In this document: in pieces, positions 32,607 through 40,870 of the stretch
Position numbering within the stretch: the stretch's first letter is position 1
Layout of the letters: each line of letters opens with the position of its first letter
Assembly (NCBI GenBank): GCA_913058245.1
Contig: CAJXQJ010000016.1
Coordinates: 1 to 64,000, forward strand
From: an uncultured Colwellia sp.
Lineage (GTDB): Bacteria > Pseudomonadota > Gammaproteobacteria > Enterobacterales > Alteromonadaceae
Length of the DNA stretch: 64,000 bases
Direction of reading: 5' to 3'
Program-made: the position numbers and the translations under genes
The notes under the pieces: generated by a model
Database searches by the model: none
What the model was told of the DNA's origin: nothing
Seen by the model: the letters and a program-made list of their open reading frames with translations, nothing else

Positions 32607-32618
32607 ACAAGCGCTTGT
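32607..32618. promoter_or_regulatory. Perfect 12-bp palindrome, LacI-family operator-like
   Basis: ACAAGCGCTTGT is perfectly symmetric with a central CG step, the usual form of LacI/GalR-family operators (AANCGNTT core). It lies 50 bases before the start codon at 32669, a typical place for repression. No LacI-type regulator is encoded in the window, so the binder is unknown. Confidence 0.45.
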
Positions 32619-32668
32619 TACTTTAGCAATATTAATTGTACTTATAATAATAACGAGAGAGTCGCCTA

Positions 32669-33853
32669 ATGAAATGGAAGTTACTTTGGCCAGTTTTACT
32701 GACCCTATTGATCCCGCTTGTTGTCGCTTGGTTTATATACCCCAACCACCTACCACCTAAATTTGGCGTTTTTCCGCCGCAATTTGTTGCTAGTGCACCA
32801 GGGTTTAGTTTGCCGTACTTTTTAGTGATGCTGGCAGGTGTGATATATATTGGAGGTTTGATATTAGTACCAAAATACTTTGGTTTTAAAGGTGCATCAG
32901 TTGAGCCAAGGCCGAAATCAACAGTATCTTTGCCATGGTGGTTTTGGGCTGGCGGTATTGTTATGGGTTTCTTCTGGTGGTTGATGTGGACCCGTGTCAC
33001 TCCTTTTGGCAATTTAGTGCATTGGGCCTTTACGCCTTTATGGTGGGGTTTTATTTTCTTTCTTGATGGTATTGTTTATCAACGAAACAATGGCGCATCA
33101 TTATTTTCCAAAAAACCTTTAACATTGTTAATTGCCGCCGGAATTTCAATTGTAGGCTGGCTGTATTTTGAATATTACGACTATTTTGTTTTAGGGAATT
33201 GGTATTACCCTAATGCAGACAAAGTAGGTTGGTCTCAAACTGTAATAACGATTGAGTTTCTAATTACCTATTCAACGGTAACTCCGGTTTTATTTCAATG
33301 GTTTAATTTACTTCACACTTTTCCGAAAATGAAAGCAAGATATCAAAATGGCCCCAAAATGGCGCTTAATGGTAACCATATGATATTCATAGGTTCAGTA
33401 TTAATTGCAGCAATGGTGTATTGGCCATATGAGTTGTTTTGGGCTGTTTGGATTGGGCCATATGCGGTAATGACAGGTATTTTAATGCGCTTAAATATTT
33501 GGAACCCGTTTACCGACATTGCAAAAGGTAATTGGACTGCAGGTGTGCTAATTGGTGTTTCGTCGCTACTTAACGGACTATTTTGGGAAATGTGGAATTA
33601 TGGTAGTAGCGCCAATACGTCATTGCCCGTCACTAACCCTAATTATTGGATTTATGATATTCCTTACGTCAATGTTATTCATATTTTCTCTGAAATGCCG
33701 TTACTAGGTTATTTTGGTTATATTCCGTTTGGTGTGTTGGTTTGGCAAGTGTTTATTTGGAGTGGTAAGTTTATCGGCTTTGATTCTGATATTTTAATTA
33801 AACCTGTACCGCCTAAAGAAGATAGCGAAACAGCTGCAGCTATAACCCCGTAA
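32669..33853 (+). CDS. Trp-rich integral membrane protein of unknown function
   Basis: 394 residues, about nine or ten hydrophobic segments spread along the whole length, starting with LLWPVLLTLLIPLVVAWFI. It is extremely rich in tryptophan (26, about 6.6%), many at helix ends, with clusters PWWFW, FFWWLMW, LWWGF and FWEMWNYG. The C-terminal 20 residues are hydrophilic. I do not recognise the family. GAGAGAG before ATG 32669 is a usable ribosome site. It is followed within 5 bases by the HAD hydrolase gene, then by DUF1361, so the three are probably one operon. Confidence 0.75.
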   Translation: MKWKLLWPVLLTLLIPLVVAWFIYPNHLPPKFGVFPPQFVASAPGFSLPYFLVMLAGVIYIGGLILVPKYFGFKGASVEPRPKSTVSLPWWFWAGGIVMGFFWWLMWTRVTPFGNLVHWAFTPLWWGFIFFLDGIVYQRNNGASLFSKKPLTLLIAAGISIVGWLYFEYYDYFVLGNWYYPNADKVGWSQTVITIEFLITYSTVTPVLFQWFNLLHTFPKMKARYQNGPKMALNGNHMIFIGSVLIAAMVYWPYELFWAVWIGPYAVMTGILMRLNIWNPFTDIAKGNWTAGVLIGVSSLLNGLFWEMWNYGSSANTSLPVTNPNYWIYDIPYVNVIHIFSEMPLLGYFGYIPFGVLVWQVFIWSGKFIGFDSDILIKPVPPKEDSETAAAITP

Positions 33854-33858
33854 ACCTG

Positions 33859-34794
33859 ATGATAAATAATAATCATGATCCCTTACCTTCATGGCATGAA
33901 GGTAAGGTAAAACAACGTATATTAGAGTTTGTTGAACAAGTTACCACTCCTGAATCAGAGCATTTCGTTGTTGAAGAAGAGCGTATAGCAACTTTTGATA
34001 ATGACGGTACTTTGTGGGTTGAAAAACCGTTATTAGCTCAAATGGCGTTCTATAAAAAAGAGCTGTTAGATGCTGATGTGCTTGAAGATGCTTCAAAAAT
34101 AAAGCGAGCAGTGAATTGGAGCATTCGCGGCGTTAAAGATTTAGGTGGTTTAACTAAAATGCTAGTGGGGTATTTTCGCGCTGGCATTACAACTGATGAA
34201 TATAGAGAACGGGTTGCACAATGGATAGCAAAGGCAGAACATCCGAGGTATAAACGCAAATATACCGAGCTTGTTTATCAACCTATGCAAGAGGTATTAC
34301 AGTTTTTTACCGAGCATGGCTTTACTAACTATATAGTGTCTGGCGGCAGCGCTAACTTTATTCGTCCGTGGGCTGATGAGGTTTATAACGTACCTGAAAA
34401 TCGTATTATCGCCAGTAGTAGTCGAACTCGATTATCAAAGCGTGATAACGAGCTGGCAGTCAAACTAGAAGCGATGCCATTTTCTTTTGAATATCGCTCA
34501 GGCAAAGTTTTAGGTATTGAACGAAGATTGGCTAAACGCCCTATTGCAGCTTTTGGTAATAGTTTAGGTGATGTTGAAATGTTGCGATGGGCGCGAACTA
34601 CACAACAGTCATTATGTGTTCTTATTCATCATACCGATGATGTTAGAGAATATAAATATGGCCCTGATCCGCGTTTTCATTTTGGCAAAAGCACGTTGAA
34701 ATTTGCTCAAGAACTAAACTGGCAAGTAGTTGATATGAAAAACGACTGGCAAACACTGTTTAACTTTGAAACCTCAAGTAACAAGGAAGTTTAA
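33859..34794 (+). CDS. HAD-superfamily hydrolase (phosphoserine-phosphatase-like)
   Basis: 311-residue soluble protein. HAD motif I is FDNDGTLW (DxDGT, with the nucleophile Asp in the first position), motif II NYIVSGGS, and motif IV GNSLGDVEMLRW. A long helical cap lies between motifs I and II (residues ~55-145), as in C1-cap phosphatases. A C-terminal part ends KYGPDPRFHFGKSTL. Substrate unknown. The start at ATG 33859 lies 5 bases after the previous stop; its stop overlaps the DUF1361 start (TAATG), a mark of coupled translation. Confidence 0.85.
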   Translation: MINNNHDPLPSWHEGKVKQRILEFVEQVTTPESEHFVVEEERIATFDNDGTLWVEKPLLAQMAFYKKELLDADVLEDASKIKRAVNWSIRGVKDLGGLTKMLVGYFRAGITTDEYRERVAQWIAKAEHPRYKRKYTELVYQPMQEVLQFFTEHGFTNYIVSGGSANFIRPWADEVYNVPENRIIASSSRTRLSKRDNELAVKLEAMPFSFEYRSGKVLGIERRLAKRPIAAFGNSLGDVEMLRWARTTQQSLCVLIHHTDDVREYKYGPDPRFHFGKSTLKFAQELNWQVVDMKNDWQTLFNFETSSNKEV

Positions 34795-35408
34795 TGAACT
34801 CTGTTCCGGTGCACTTTACCGTTGTAATTAATTTTATACTTGCATTTATTCCATTTATATTGGCTTTTTACTTATTTAAAGTTAGCCACCATCGCACGGT
34901 ATTATGGTGGTTATTAACGCTGGTATTTATTGCTTTTTTACCTAACAGTGCTTATGTCTTAACGGATATTATTCATTTTATTGCAGCGGTAAAATCACCT
35001 AATATTTCAACGGCATATTTAGTCTTGGTGTTGGTGCCCTTTTATACCGTTTTTCTGCTGGTTAATTTTGAATTTTATGTTATTTCCATTCAATGGGCTG
35101 ATAAATATTTACAACAAGTTAATCAAGGTTTTTTAAGTAAAGCGTTTATACCTAGTATTCATTTTTTAGCGGCAATAGGAGTTTATTTAGGGCGTTTTCA
35201 GCGTTTAGAAAGTACTGATATTATTCATCACCCTATCATTGTTTTTAGGGACTTACTTGTCGATTTATCCGGTGGCAAAAGTCTATTAATTATTATTGGT
35301 TTATTTGTCTTATTTTATAGCTTATATGCAGTATTTAGCCGCATTAATCACGCAGTTTCGTTGAAGATAAATGACAAATTAGCTACACATCCAATGAAAA
35401 TAACGTAG
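34794..35408 (+). CDS. DUF1361 membrane protein
   Basis: 204 residues with six or so transmembrane helices. The family core FIAFLPNSAYVLTDIIHF is obvious, as are GVYLGRFQRLES and the following RDL segment. Function of DUF1361 is not established. It is coupled by a one-base overlap to the HAD hydrolase gene and ends the three-gene set that starts at 32669. Confidence 0.88.
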   Translation: MNSVPVHFTVVINFILAFIPFILAFYLFKVSHHRTVLWWLLTLVFIAFLPNSAYVLTDIIHFIAAVKSPNISTAYLVLVLVPFYTVFLLVNFEFYVISIQWADKYLQQVNQGFLSKAFIPSIHFLAAIGVYLGRFQRLESTDIIHHPIIVFRDLLVDLSGGKSLLIIIGLFVLFYSLYAVFSRINHAVSLKINDKLATHPMKIT

Positions 35409-35461
35409 GTATGATGGTGATAAAAAGTTAGTGGATAATTGTTTTAAAAAGGGAGTTTAAT

Positions 35462-35487
35462 AAAAAAGCCGCTATTGAAAGCGGCTT
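35462..35487 (-). terminator. Terminator of the aminotransferase gene (also reads forward)
   Basis: AAGCCGCT (35466-35473), loop ATTGAA, AGCGGCTT (35480-35487). Read on the minus strand it ends in a run of T (35462-35467), as needed for the gene at 35608-36795. Read forward it could weakly end the DUF1361 unit. Confidence 0.85.
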
Positions 35488-35502
35488 ATATTCAGAAAGT
35501 AT

Positions 35503-35577
35503 GGTCAGTTTTTTGTTCCTGACATAAACTTAGTACCTACATCAATGTGGCAATATCACAGTCACATGGATGTGAAA
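35503..35577 (-). repeat. 3'-UTR element, copy A
   Basis: Read on the minus strand this ~75-base sequence runs from TTTCACA to AAAAAACTGACC. It aligns over its length with 43782-43855 (about 57 of 76 columns identical by eye). The strongest block is TAGGTACTNAGTTT...GTCNGGAA...AAAAACTGACC. It contains a small hairpin TCACA-TCCA-TGTGA. It sits between the aminotransferase stop (35608) and the terminator at 35462-35487, in the sense orientation. Confidence 0.75.
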
Positions 35578-35607
35578 GAGCGATGAATAGCCATTAATAC
35601 GAATATG

Positions 35608-36795
35608 CTATAGCACTTTCGCAATTGATTGCGCTAAGTAATCAACATTACTATTAGCAATGCCGGCAATACTCATACGGCTAGAGCCGACCATGTAAAT
35701 ACTATACTCATCTTGCAATTGTTGTACTTGCTCTGGAGTTATACCTAAGAACGAGAACATGCCCTTTTGGCGAGGAATAAAGCTAAAGTCACGAGTTACA
35801 CCATTTTCAATGAGCTTATCAACTAGTAATTGGCGATTTCCATTAATGCGATCGCGCATTTCTTTTAATTCACTATGCCACTGAGTCCGTAACTCATCAG
35901 AATGTAAAATTGTTTCAACAACCGCTGCACCGTGTGCTGGTGGCATAGAATAAATACAGCGAATCACTGTTAACAATACTGAATTTGCAACATCAACACT
36001 GTGCGAGCTTTCACCAATAATGGTGCAAGCACCAATACGTTCACGATATAAGCCGAAATTTTTCGAACAAGAGCTACATACAATCATCTCTTTAACGCTA
36101 TCAGCCATTAAGCGTAAACCGTACGCGTCTTCATCTAGGCCTTCACCAAAACCTTGGTATGCCATATCAACAAGCGGCAGGAAACCTATGTCTTTAGCTA
36201 CTTCAGCTACTTGCTGCCACTGTTCTTTATTTAAATCCATACCACTTGGGTTATGGCAACAGGCATGTAGTAATACCGCATCTTCAGCTTTCACTTCTTT
36301 TAACGCTGCAAGCATGCCGTCAAAATCAAGATTTTTGTTTTCGTAATCGTAATATGGGTATGTTTTTACTGTTAAACCTGCGGCTTGAAATAAACCTGTG
36401 TGGTTTGCCCATGTTGGGTTACTTACCCAAATAGTAGTACCAGCTTTACATGAATTAATAAATTCAGCAGCAACGCGTAATGCGCCAGTACCGCCTGGTG
36501 TTGAAACTGTGCGAGCACGGTTTTCAATCAACACTTTATGATGACCGAATACTAACTTGCTCATTTCTTCGTTAAATAGCGGTGAGCCGGTTGGGCCAAT
36601 ATAAACTTTGGTATCTTCGGTTTCGAGTCGATGCTTTTCAGCGGCTTTTACACAATCTAAAACAGCGGTATGGCCTGCTTCATTTTTGTAAACACCAACA
36701 CCTAAGTCGATTTTTTGAGAATTTGAATCTTCACGATATTTAGCCAACAAGCCTAAAATAGGATCGGCAGGCAACGCCGTTAAGCTACCAAACAT
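35608..36795 (-). CDS. Aspartate/aromatic amino acid aminotransferase
   Basis: Fold-type I PLP enzyme that exchanges amino groups between aspartate or aromatic amino acids and 2-oxoglutarate. PLP Lys is in CSSCSKNFGLYRERIGA; HNPSGMD and the C-terminal SRMSIAG with the substrate-binding Arg are present. Starting at ATG 36795 (MFGSLTALPADPILGL) gives 396 residues, exactly the AspC/TyrB size. A longer frame from 36897 would add 34 residues that do not fit the family. AspC and TyrB cannot be told apart by eye, so no symbol. The 3' end carries a repeat element and terminator. Confidence 0.92.
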   Translation of the reverse strand: MFGSLTALPADPILGLLAKYREDSNSQKIDLGVGVYKNEAGHTAVLDCVKAAEKHRLETEDTKVYIGPTGSPLFNEEMSKLVFGHHKVLIENRARTVSTPGGTGALRVAAEFINSCKAGTTIWVSNPTWANHTGLFQAAGLTVKTYPYYDYENKNLDFDGMLAALKEVKAEDAVLLHACCHNPSGMDLNKEQWQQVAEVAKDIGFLPLVDMAYQGFGEGLDEDAYGLRLMADSVKEMIVCSSCSKNFGLYRERIGACTIIGESSHSVDVANSVLLTVIRCIYSMPPAHGAAVVETILHSDELRTQWHSELKEMRDRINGNRQLLVDKLIENGVTRDFSFIPRQKGMFSFLGITPEQVQQLQDEYSIYMVGSSRMSIAGIANSNVDYLAQSIAKVL

Positions 36796-37211
36796 TTCTG
36801 GGTTTACCTTTTTACGAAGAGAGGGAAGTAAGTGATTTAACACCTTTGTTAAGTCACTGGTATAATCCCTGTGATTAAAGGGCAAGCATAACGACAATAC
36901 GGCGAAAATTAAAGCATAAAGATTAAAATAATCAGTAGAAAATAGTAGAAATAAATCTAGCTGATAACTTAACGCTATTTATTGATTTTTTTGCTTTTTA
37001 ATGTGTTGATTTATATAGTTTTACTTTTTATATTTGATTGCCAGTGGAGTGTCAATTTAGCTGTAACTTATAGTTAACACTTAGTTTTATTTAATGGAAA
37101 GAAACTTATTCCCGAAAAAGACTAAAGCGGCAGATGAATATATTGTCTTCTCTTGACTTACTACAAAGTCAGGAGCTATGTTACAATAACTAACTTATCG
37201 TGACATGTTGG
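36796..37211. other. 416-base upstream region of the aminotransferase gene
   Basis: No gene is supported here; the open frame into 36897 is an N-terminal over-extension. On the minus strand TTGCCC with a TATACC-like -10 lies about 50-90 bases before the start. Contents of note: an imperfect inverted repeat (36831-36858) and a TyrR-box-like sequence at 37062-37079 (TGTAAC-N6-TTAACA, 10 of 12 against TGTAAA-N6-TTTACA). Neither has been tested. Confidence 0.4.
36831..36858. promoter_or_regulatory. Inverted repeat in the 5' leader of the aminotransferase gene
   Basis: AGTGATTTAAC (36831-36841) and GTTAAGTCACT (36848-36858) match in 10 of 11 inverted positions with a 6-base spacer. The pair lies between the likely -10 and the start codon. 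It could be an operator over the start site or a leader hairpin. Confidence 0.4.
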
Positions 37212-37955
37212 CTATTCTACTCTTTCAAGCAACAATACAAAACGGTCCGTTTTGCGTCTTAGTTTCGGAGAAAATACTGAAATATTGTGTTTATCCTGCT
37301 TATTTTCTAGAAGCTTTGAACGTTTAACTAAGCTAAAGCCATATTTTTTTAGGTCATCAATAACAAAATCAGCCTCAATTCTGTGCAAGGTTTTTGTGTC
37401 TTTTGAACCACGCCCTTTTGCTGCTTGGTGGTCAATAACCAGTAGTTTGCCACCTAGTTTCATCGATTTTGCCACTTGCGGCATAACTGTAGCCGTTGGA
37501 AAATCCCAGTCACCGTCAGTAAAGAACATATCGTGGTAACCCAGCACTAAAAAGGCACTGTCGTAGTAATTTTGCGGTAAATGTAAATTGCTCGCTTCGC
37601 TAAGCAGGTAACTAACATTAGGTAAGCGGTTGTTTGCCAGCCGTTTGTCTAGCTCATCACCAATAAAGCTCAGATATGCTTTAGGAATTTGTAGGGTAAT
37701 TTTACCGTTTTTACCAACAACATGTGCCAGAAGTTCCGAGTAATACCCACCGCCTGCCAGCAAATCTAGTACTTTGTCACCTTTTTCCACTCCCGTGAAA
37801 TTGATGATTTCAGTAGGCTTTCTATATTCATCAAGTTCAATGTCTGCAGCAGTCCTATCGGTTAGTTTTAGTTCGTTTGCCATTACCGGCAGCGTAAGAA
37901 AAAGTACCGCGCTAATAACAAAAAGACGTATTGGTAGGTTAGAAAGTACAGGCAT
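37212..37955 (-). CDS. Exported SAM-dependent methyltransferase-like protein
   Basis: 247 residues. It begins with a clear signal peptide (IRLFVISAVLFLTLPVMA, cleavage before NELK), then a Rossmann methyltransferase domain with motif I KVLDLLAGGGYYSELLA and an acidic motif region. The conserved LVIDHQAAKGRG and LHRIEADFVIDDLKKYGF are typical of a group of predicted exported methyltransferases (COG4798-like). SAM is not known in the periplasm, so the true ligand or location is unclear. Single gene. The short 3' spacer has a small GACTT/AAGTC hairpin but no T run. Confidence 0.8.
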   Translation of the reverse strand: MPVLSNLPIRLFVISAVLFLTLPVMANELKLTDRTAADIELDEYRKPTEIINFTGVEKGDKVLDLLAGGGYYSELLAHVVGKNGKITLQIPKAYLSFIGDELDKRLANNRLPNVSYLLSEASNLHLPQNYYDSAFLVLGYHDMFFTDGDWDFPTATVMPQVAKSMKLGGKLLVIDHQAAKGRGSKDTKTLHRIEADFVIDDLKKYGFSLVKRSKLLENKQDKHNISVFSPKLRRKTDRFVLLLERVE

Positions 37956-38053
37956 TAGTGATAATTCCTAATAATTTTTATTTTTAGAATTACTGGGTGT
38001 AGTTAATTGGATTTAAATGACTAGCCTTTATCTGTTTCAAATTATGTAACTTG

Positions 38054-38764
38054 TCAAATATTACCCGTTACTGACGCTATAAAGCCAATTATTGCACCGA
38101 AAACACCGCCCCAAACCACAAGCCAGCCTAAATGCTCGTGAATCATTTTTTGTACTATCTCTTTGACTAACTGTGGCGTTAATTCATTTAGCCGTTTTTC
38201 GATAATGTCACTGACTTTATCTCGCATACCAGCCATGACATTAGGCTGTTCTAATTCTTCTCGTAGAATGTGATTAAACTCTTCACTTTGGCTAATATCA
38301 ATTACCGAAGCGCGCATTTTTTCGATAAAAGGTTCACGCATCGGTTGCAAGGCTTCTGTGCCTCCAACCATAGCTAACATGCCACCAAATGAAGATTGTT
38401 CAACAACTGTAACCAAATTATCAAAGGCTGGAGACAAATCAACTTTGTTAATTACAGGGGCTAAATCAATCGCGGTTGCAGGGTTATCACTGCCAGCTAA
38501 AAAGCGATCAATGTTTTCCTCAGTGAAAAATTGTTCCATCATTAAATTACGTATGGCAATTTTAAAATCTTCAAAGCGTGCAGGAATAACGCCCGAGCCA
38601 TAAAGAAAAGGTACGCGCTCGAATAACATATGTATAGCTAGCCAATTGGTTATGGCACCTGATAAGGCAAATAAACCAACAGTGAAAAGAATGTTATTAG
38701 TCAAAAAATAGCCAAAAAAAACTGCTAAAAGGGCTGAAAAGTTAGTGATAACGCTCTTATTCAC
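38054..38764 (-). CDS. DUF445 family membrane protein
   Basis: 236 residues with two N-terminal hydrophobic segments (FSALLAVFFGYFLT and LFTVGLFALSGAITNWLAIHMLF) and a C-terminal one (LVVWGGVFGAIIGFIASVTG). The stretch between has long amphipathic helices. The GAITNWLAIHMLFERVPFLYGSGVIPARF block marks DUF445, whose function is unknown. Monocistronic, divergent from the cyclophilin gene. Confidence 0.85.
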   Translation of the reverse strand: MNKSVITNFSALLAVFFGYFLTNNILFTVGLFALSGAITNWLAIHMLFERVPFLYGSGVIPARFEDFKIAIRNLMMEQFFTEENIDRFLAGSDNPATAIDLAPVINKVDLSPAFDNLVTVVEQSSFGGMLAMVGGTEALQPMREPFIEKMRASVIDISQSEEFNHILREELEQPNVMAGMRDKVSDIIEKRLNELTPQLVKEIVQKMIHEHLGWLVVWGGVFGAIIGFIASVTGNI

Positions 38765-38966
38765 AAAAACTCCGTAATTTAAAAAGATTAAAATTTTATG
38801 TCGGGATATATGGTATCAATTGCTCGCGATTACGCCAATAATTGATTTTGCCGCAATCTTTTTAAGGAAAAACTAGCACCAATATCTATGATCTGATTTA
38901 CTAAAGAAAGTAAGGTGTAAGCAGCTAATACTGCTCTGAAAATAAATATAATAATCAAGGCATCAC

Positions 38967-39896
38967 ATGAAGTTAAAAAAAACCTTTTCTAGTTTGCTGC
39001 TGACGTTAAGTAGTTTGGCTATTGTTTCTAGCAATACTGTCAATGCTGAACAAAGTGTTCAAGAACAAATAATGGCAAAAGTTGCTGCTGAAAATGCTAT
39101 TAAAAACAAAGACGAATGGCGTAAAGTCGCGATTGAAAATATGGTGGTGATGACATTGCCACATGGGCAAGTTGTGCTTGAGCTTGCACCACAATTTTCT
39201 CCTAAACATGTTGAACAATTTACCCGTTTAACTAAGGCGAAACATTATGATGGCAATAAGTTTTATCGGGTAATTGACGGTTTTGTTGCGCAAGCGGGTC
39301 CTGTAGATGATAGCCCTGCCGATCGTGAAGTGCCTTTGCTTAAACTTGAAGGAGAATGGCACACAGATAAAGATTGGTCATTTACCTTAGTGCAAAACAA
39401 AGATTTATTTGCTGAAAAAACAGGGTTTAAAGATGGCTTTGCTTTAGCACATAATCCTAGTGAGAAAAAAGCTTGGTTAACTCATTGTCCTGGCGTTATT
39501 GCGATGGCGCGTGGCAATGATGCTGATTCAGCATCAAGTCACTTTTATATCACTAATGGTCAAGCGCCAAGATATTTAGATCGAATTATGACTATTTTCG
39601 GCCGAGTTGTTTATGGAATGAATCACGTACAAGCGATTACTCGCACAGCTACAATTGAAGGTGAAGAGGAAGTTGCCAGTTCAACACATACACCGATTGT
39701 TTCGATGAAAATGATGGCTGATTTACCACAAGAGCAACAGATTCACTTAGAAGTGAAAAATACTGAAAGCAAACTCTTCGCTACTAAATTAGAAGAGCGT
39801 ATTAAGCGTGAAAATGCTTTTTTCTTTAAGAAGCCGCCACCGGTGCTTGATGTTTGCCAAACGCCGGTTTTAACGCGAATAGTTAAAACTAAGTAA
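38967..39896 (+). CDS. Periplasmic cyclophilin-type peptidyl-prolyl isomerase
   Basis: 309 residues with a signal peptide (FSSLLLTLSSLAIVSSNTVNA, cleavage before EQSV). The cyclophilin domain starts near residue 50 (MVVMTLPHGQVVLELAPQFSPKHVEQFTRLT), continues with HYDGNKFYRVIDGFVAQAG and GVIAMARGNDADSASSHFYITNG, and ends with the IFGRVVYGMNHV block. It is longer than PpiA (about 190) through insertions and an ~80-residue charged C-terminal tail (LEVKNTESKLFATKLEERIKRENAFFFKKPPP). Likely assists folding of envelope proteins. Confidence 0.88.
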   Translation: MKLKKTFSSLLLTLSSLAIVSSNTVNAEQSVQEQIMAKVAAENAIKNKDEWRKVAIENMVVMTLPHGQVVLELAPQFSPKHVEQFTRLTKAKHYDGNKFYRVIDGFVAQAGPVDDSPADREVPLLKLEGEWHTDKDWSFTLVQNKDLFAEKTGFKDGFALAHNPSEKKAWLTHCPGVIAMARGNDADSASSHFYITNGQAPRYLDRIMTIFGRVVYGMNHVQAITRTATIEGEEEVASSTHTPIVSMKMMADLPQEQQIHLEVKNTESKLFATKLEERIKRENAFFFKKPPPVLDVCQTPVLTRIVKTK

Positions 39897-39906
39897 GAAG
39901 TATGGT

Positions 39907-40728
39907 TTAACTGTTAATATTTTTATATTTTTCTTTAGCCTTGCGGCCTTTGCGATAAAGTGCAGGCCGTAACACTCTTCTTAATGTAGGAAATAAATAG
40001 GATATAGTCGTTAGCCAACCACTGGCCTTTGGTAATGAAATTTCCACAGCTTCTCCAAGCGCACAGCTAATAATTGCATCTGCGACTTGTTGCGCACTGC
40101 TCATAGGCTGAGAAAATACAATATCTTCCACTAGATCTATTTCTGACATAATAAAACCGGTATCAATTGGGCCTGGCGATACTATACCAACATTAATGTT
40201 GCTACCTTCTAATTCGTCTGATAATGAATAAGTGAACGCTCGCAGACCAGCTTTGGTAGCGGCATAAGTGGCCGCACCTTGCAATGGAGTTCTACCAGCT
40301 AAAGAACCTACATTAACAATAGCGCCGCCTTGAGCTTTGCGCATATAGGGCAGTACTAGCGTAGATAGTTGAATGGGAGCTCGTAAATTAACATCAACCA
40401 TTTGTGCTAATTTGTCTGCCTGATTTAACTCAACATCGCCACGTTGATGAAATCCTGCATTGTTAATTAATACATCGATGGAGCCAAATTTTTGGAATGC
40501 TTTTAGCAATAACTCTTCATTAGCGTTGGCATCATTGATGTCCATAGCGACTGTGAGCACTGAAGTACATTTTTCAAGCTCTTTAGCTATTGTATCAAGC
40601 CCTTTTTGTCCGCGGGCGACTAATACTAGGTTGGCTCCTAGTCTTGCAAAAGCTTTAGCTGTGGCGGCGCCAACTCCGGCAGAAGCGCCCGTAATGATGA
40701 CCGTTTTACCGTTGAAATTACCATTCAT
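39907..40728 (-). CDS. Short-chain dehydrogenase/reductase
   Basis: 273-residue NAD(P)-dependent SDR. The cofactor motif TGASAGVG is at 13-20, then the NNAG motif (VLINNAGFH), the catalytic Ser in VGSLAGRTP and YAATKAG (YxxxK). The C-terminal ~50 residues beyond the core carry a basic, partly hydrophobic tail (YLFPTLRRVLRPALYRKGRKAKEKYK), which could bind membrane. Substrate unknown. It converges with the cyclophilin gene (10 bases) and diverges from the M16 peptidase gene. Confidence 0.85.
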   Translation of the reverse strand: MNGNFNGKTVIITGASAGVGAATAKAFARLGANLVLVARGQKGLDTIAKELEKCTSVLTVAMDINDANANEELLLKAFQKFGSIDVLINNAGFHQRGDVELNQADKLAQMVDVNLRAPIQLSTLVLPYMRKAQGGAIVNVGSLAGRTPLQGAATYAATKAGLRAFTYSLSDELEGSNINVGIVSPGPIDTGFIMSEIDLVEDIVFSQPMSSAQQVADAIISCALGEAVEISLPKASGWLTTISYLFPTLRRVLRPALYRKGRKAKEKYKNINS

Positions 40729-40870
40729 AAGAAAATTCCTCGCTATTGCCTGTCTTAAAGTTTGAGTTGTATCTATTCTGTTACAGAAAATATTGTAAAT
40801 TTATTGTTAAAGTGATGAAAAACACTAGCGAGTTTCATAAGATAGCAGCATAACAATAAAGGGATCGATA

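Noticed and set aside
32575-32760. 61-codon open frame with a hydrophobic start before the Trp-rich membrane gene
   Set aside because: It begins inside a promoter-like region, overlaps the real start at 32669 in another frame and contains the palindrome. No ribosome site or family match.
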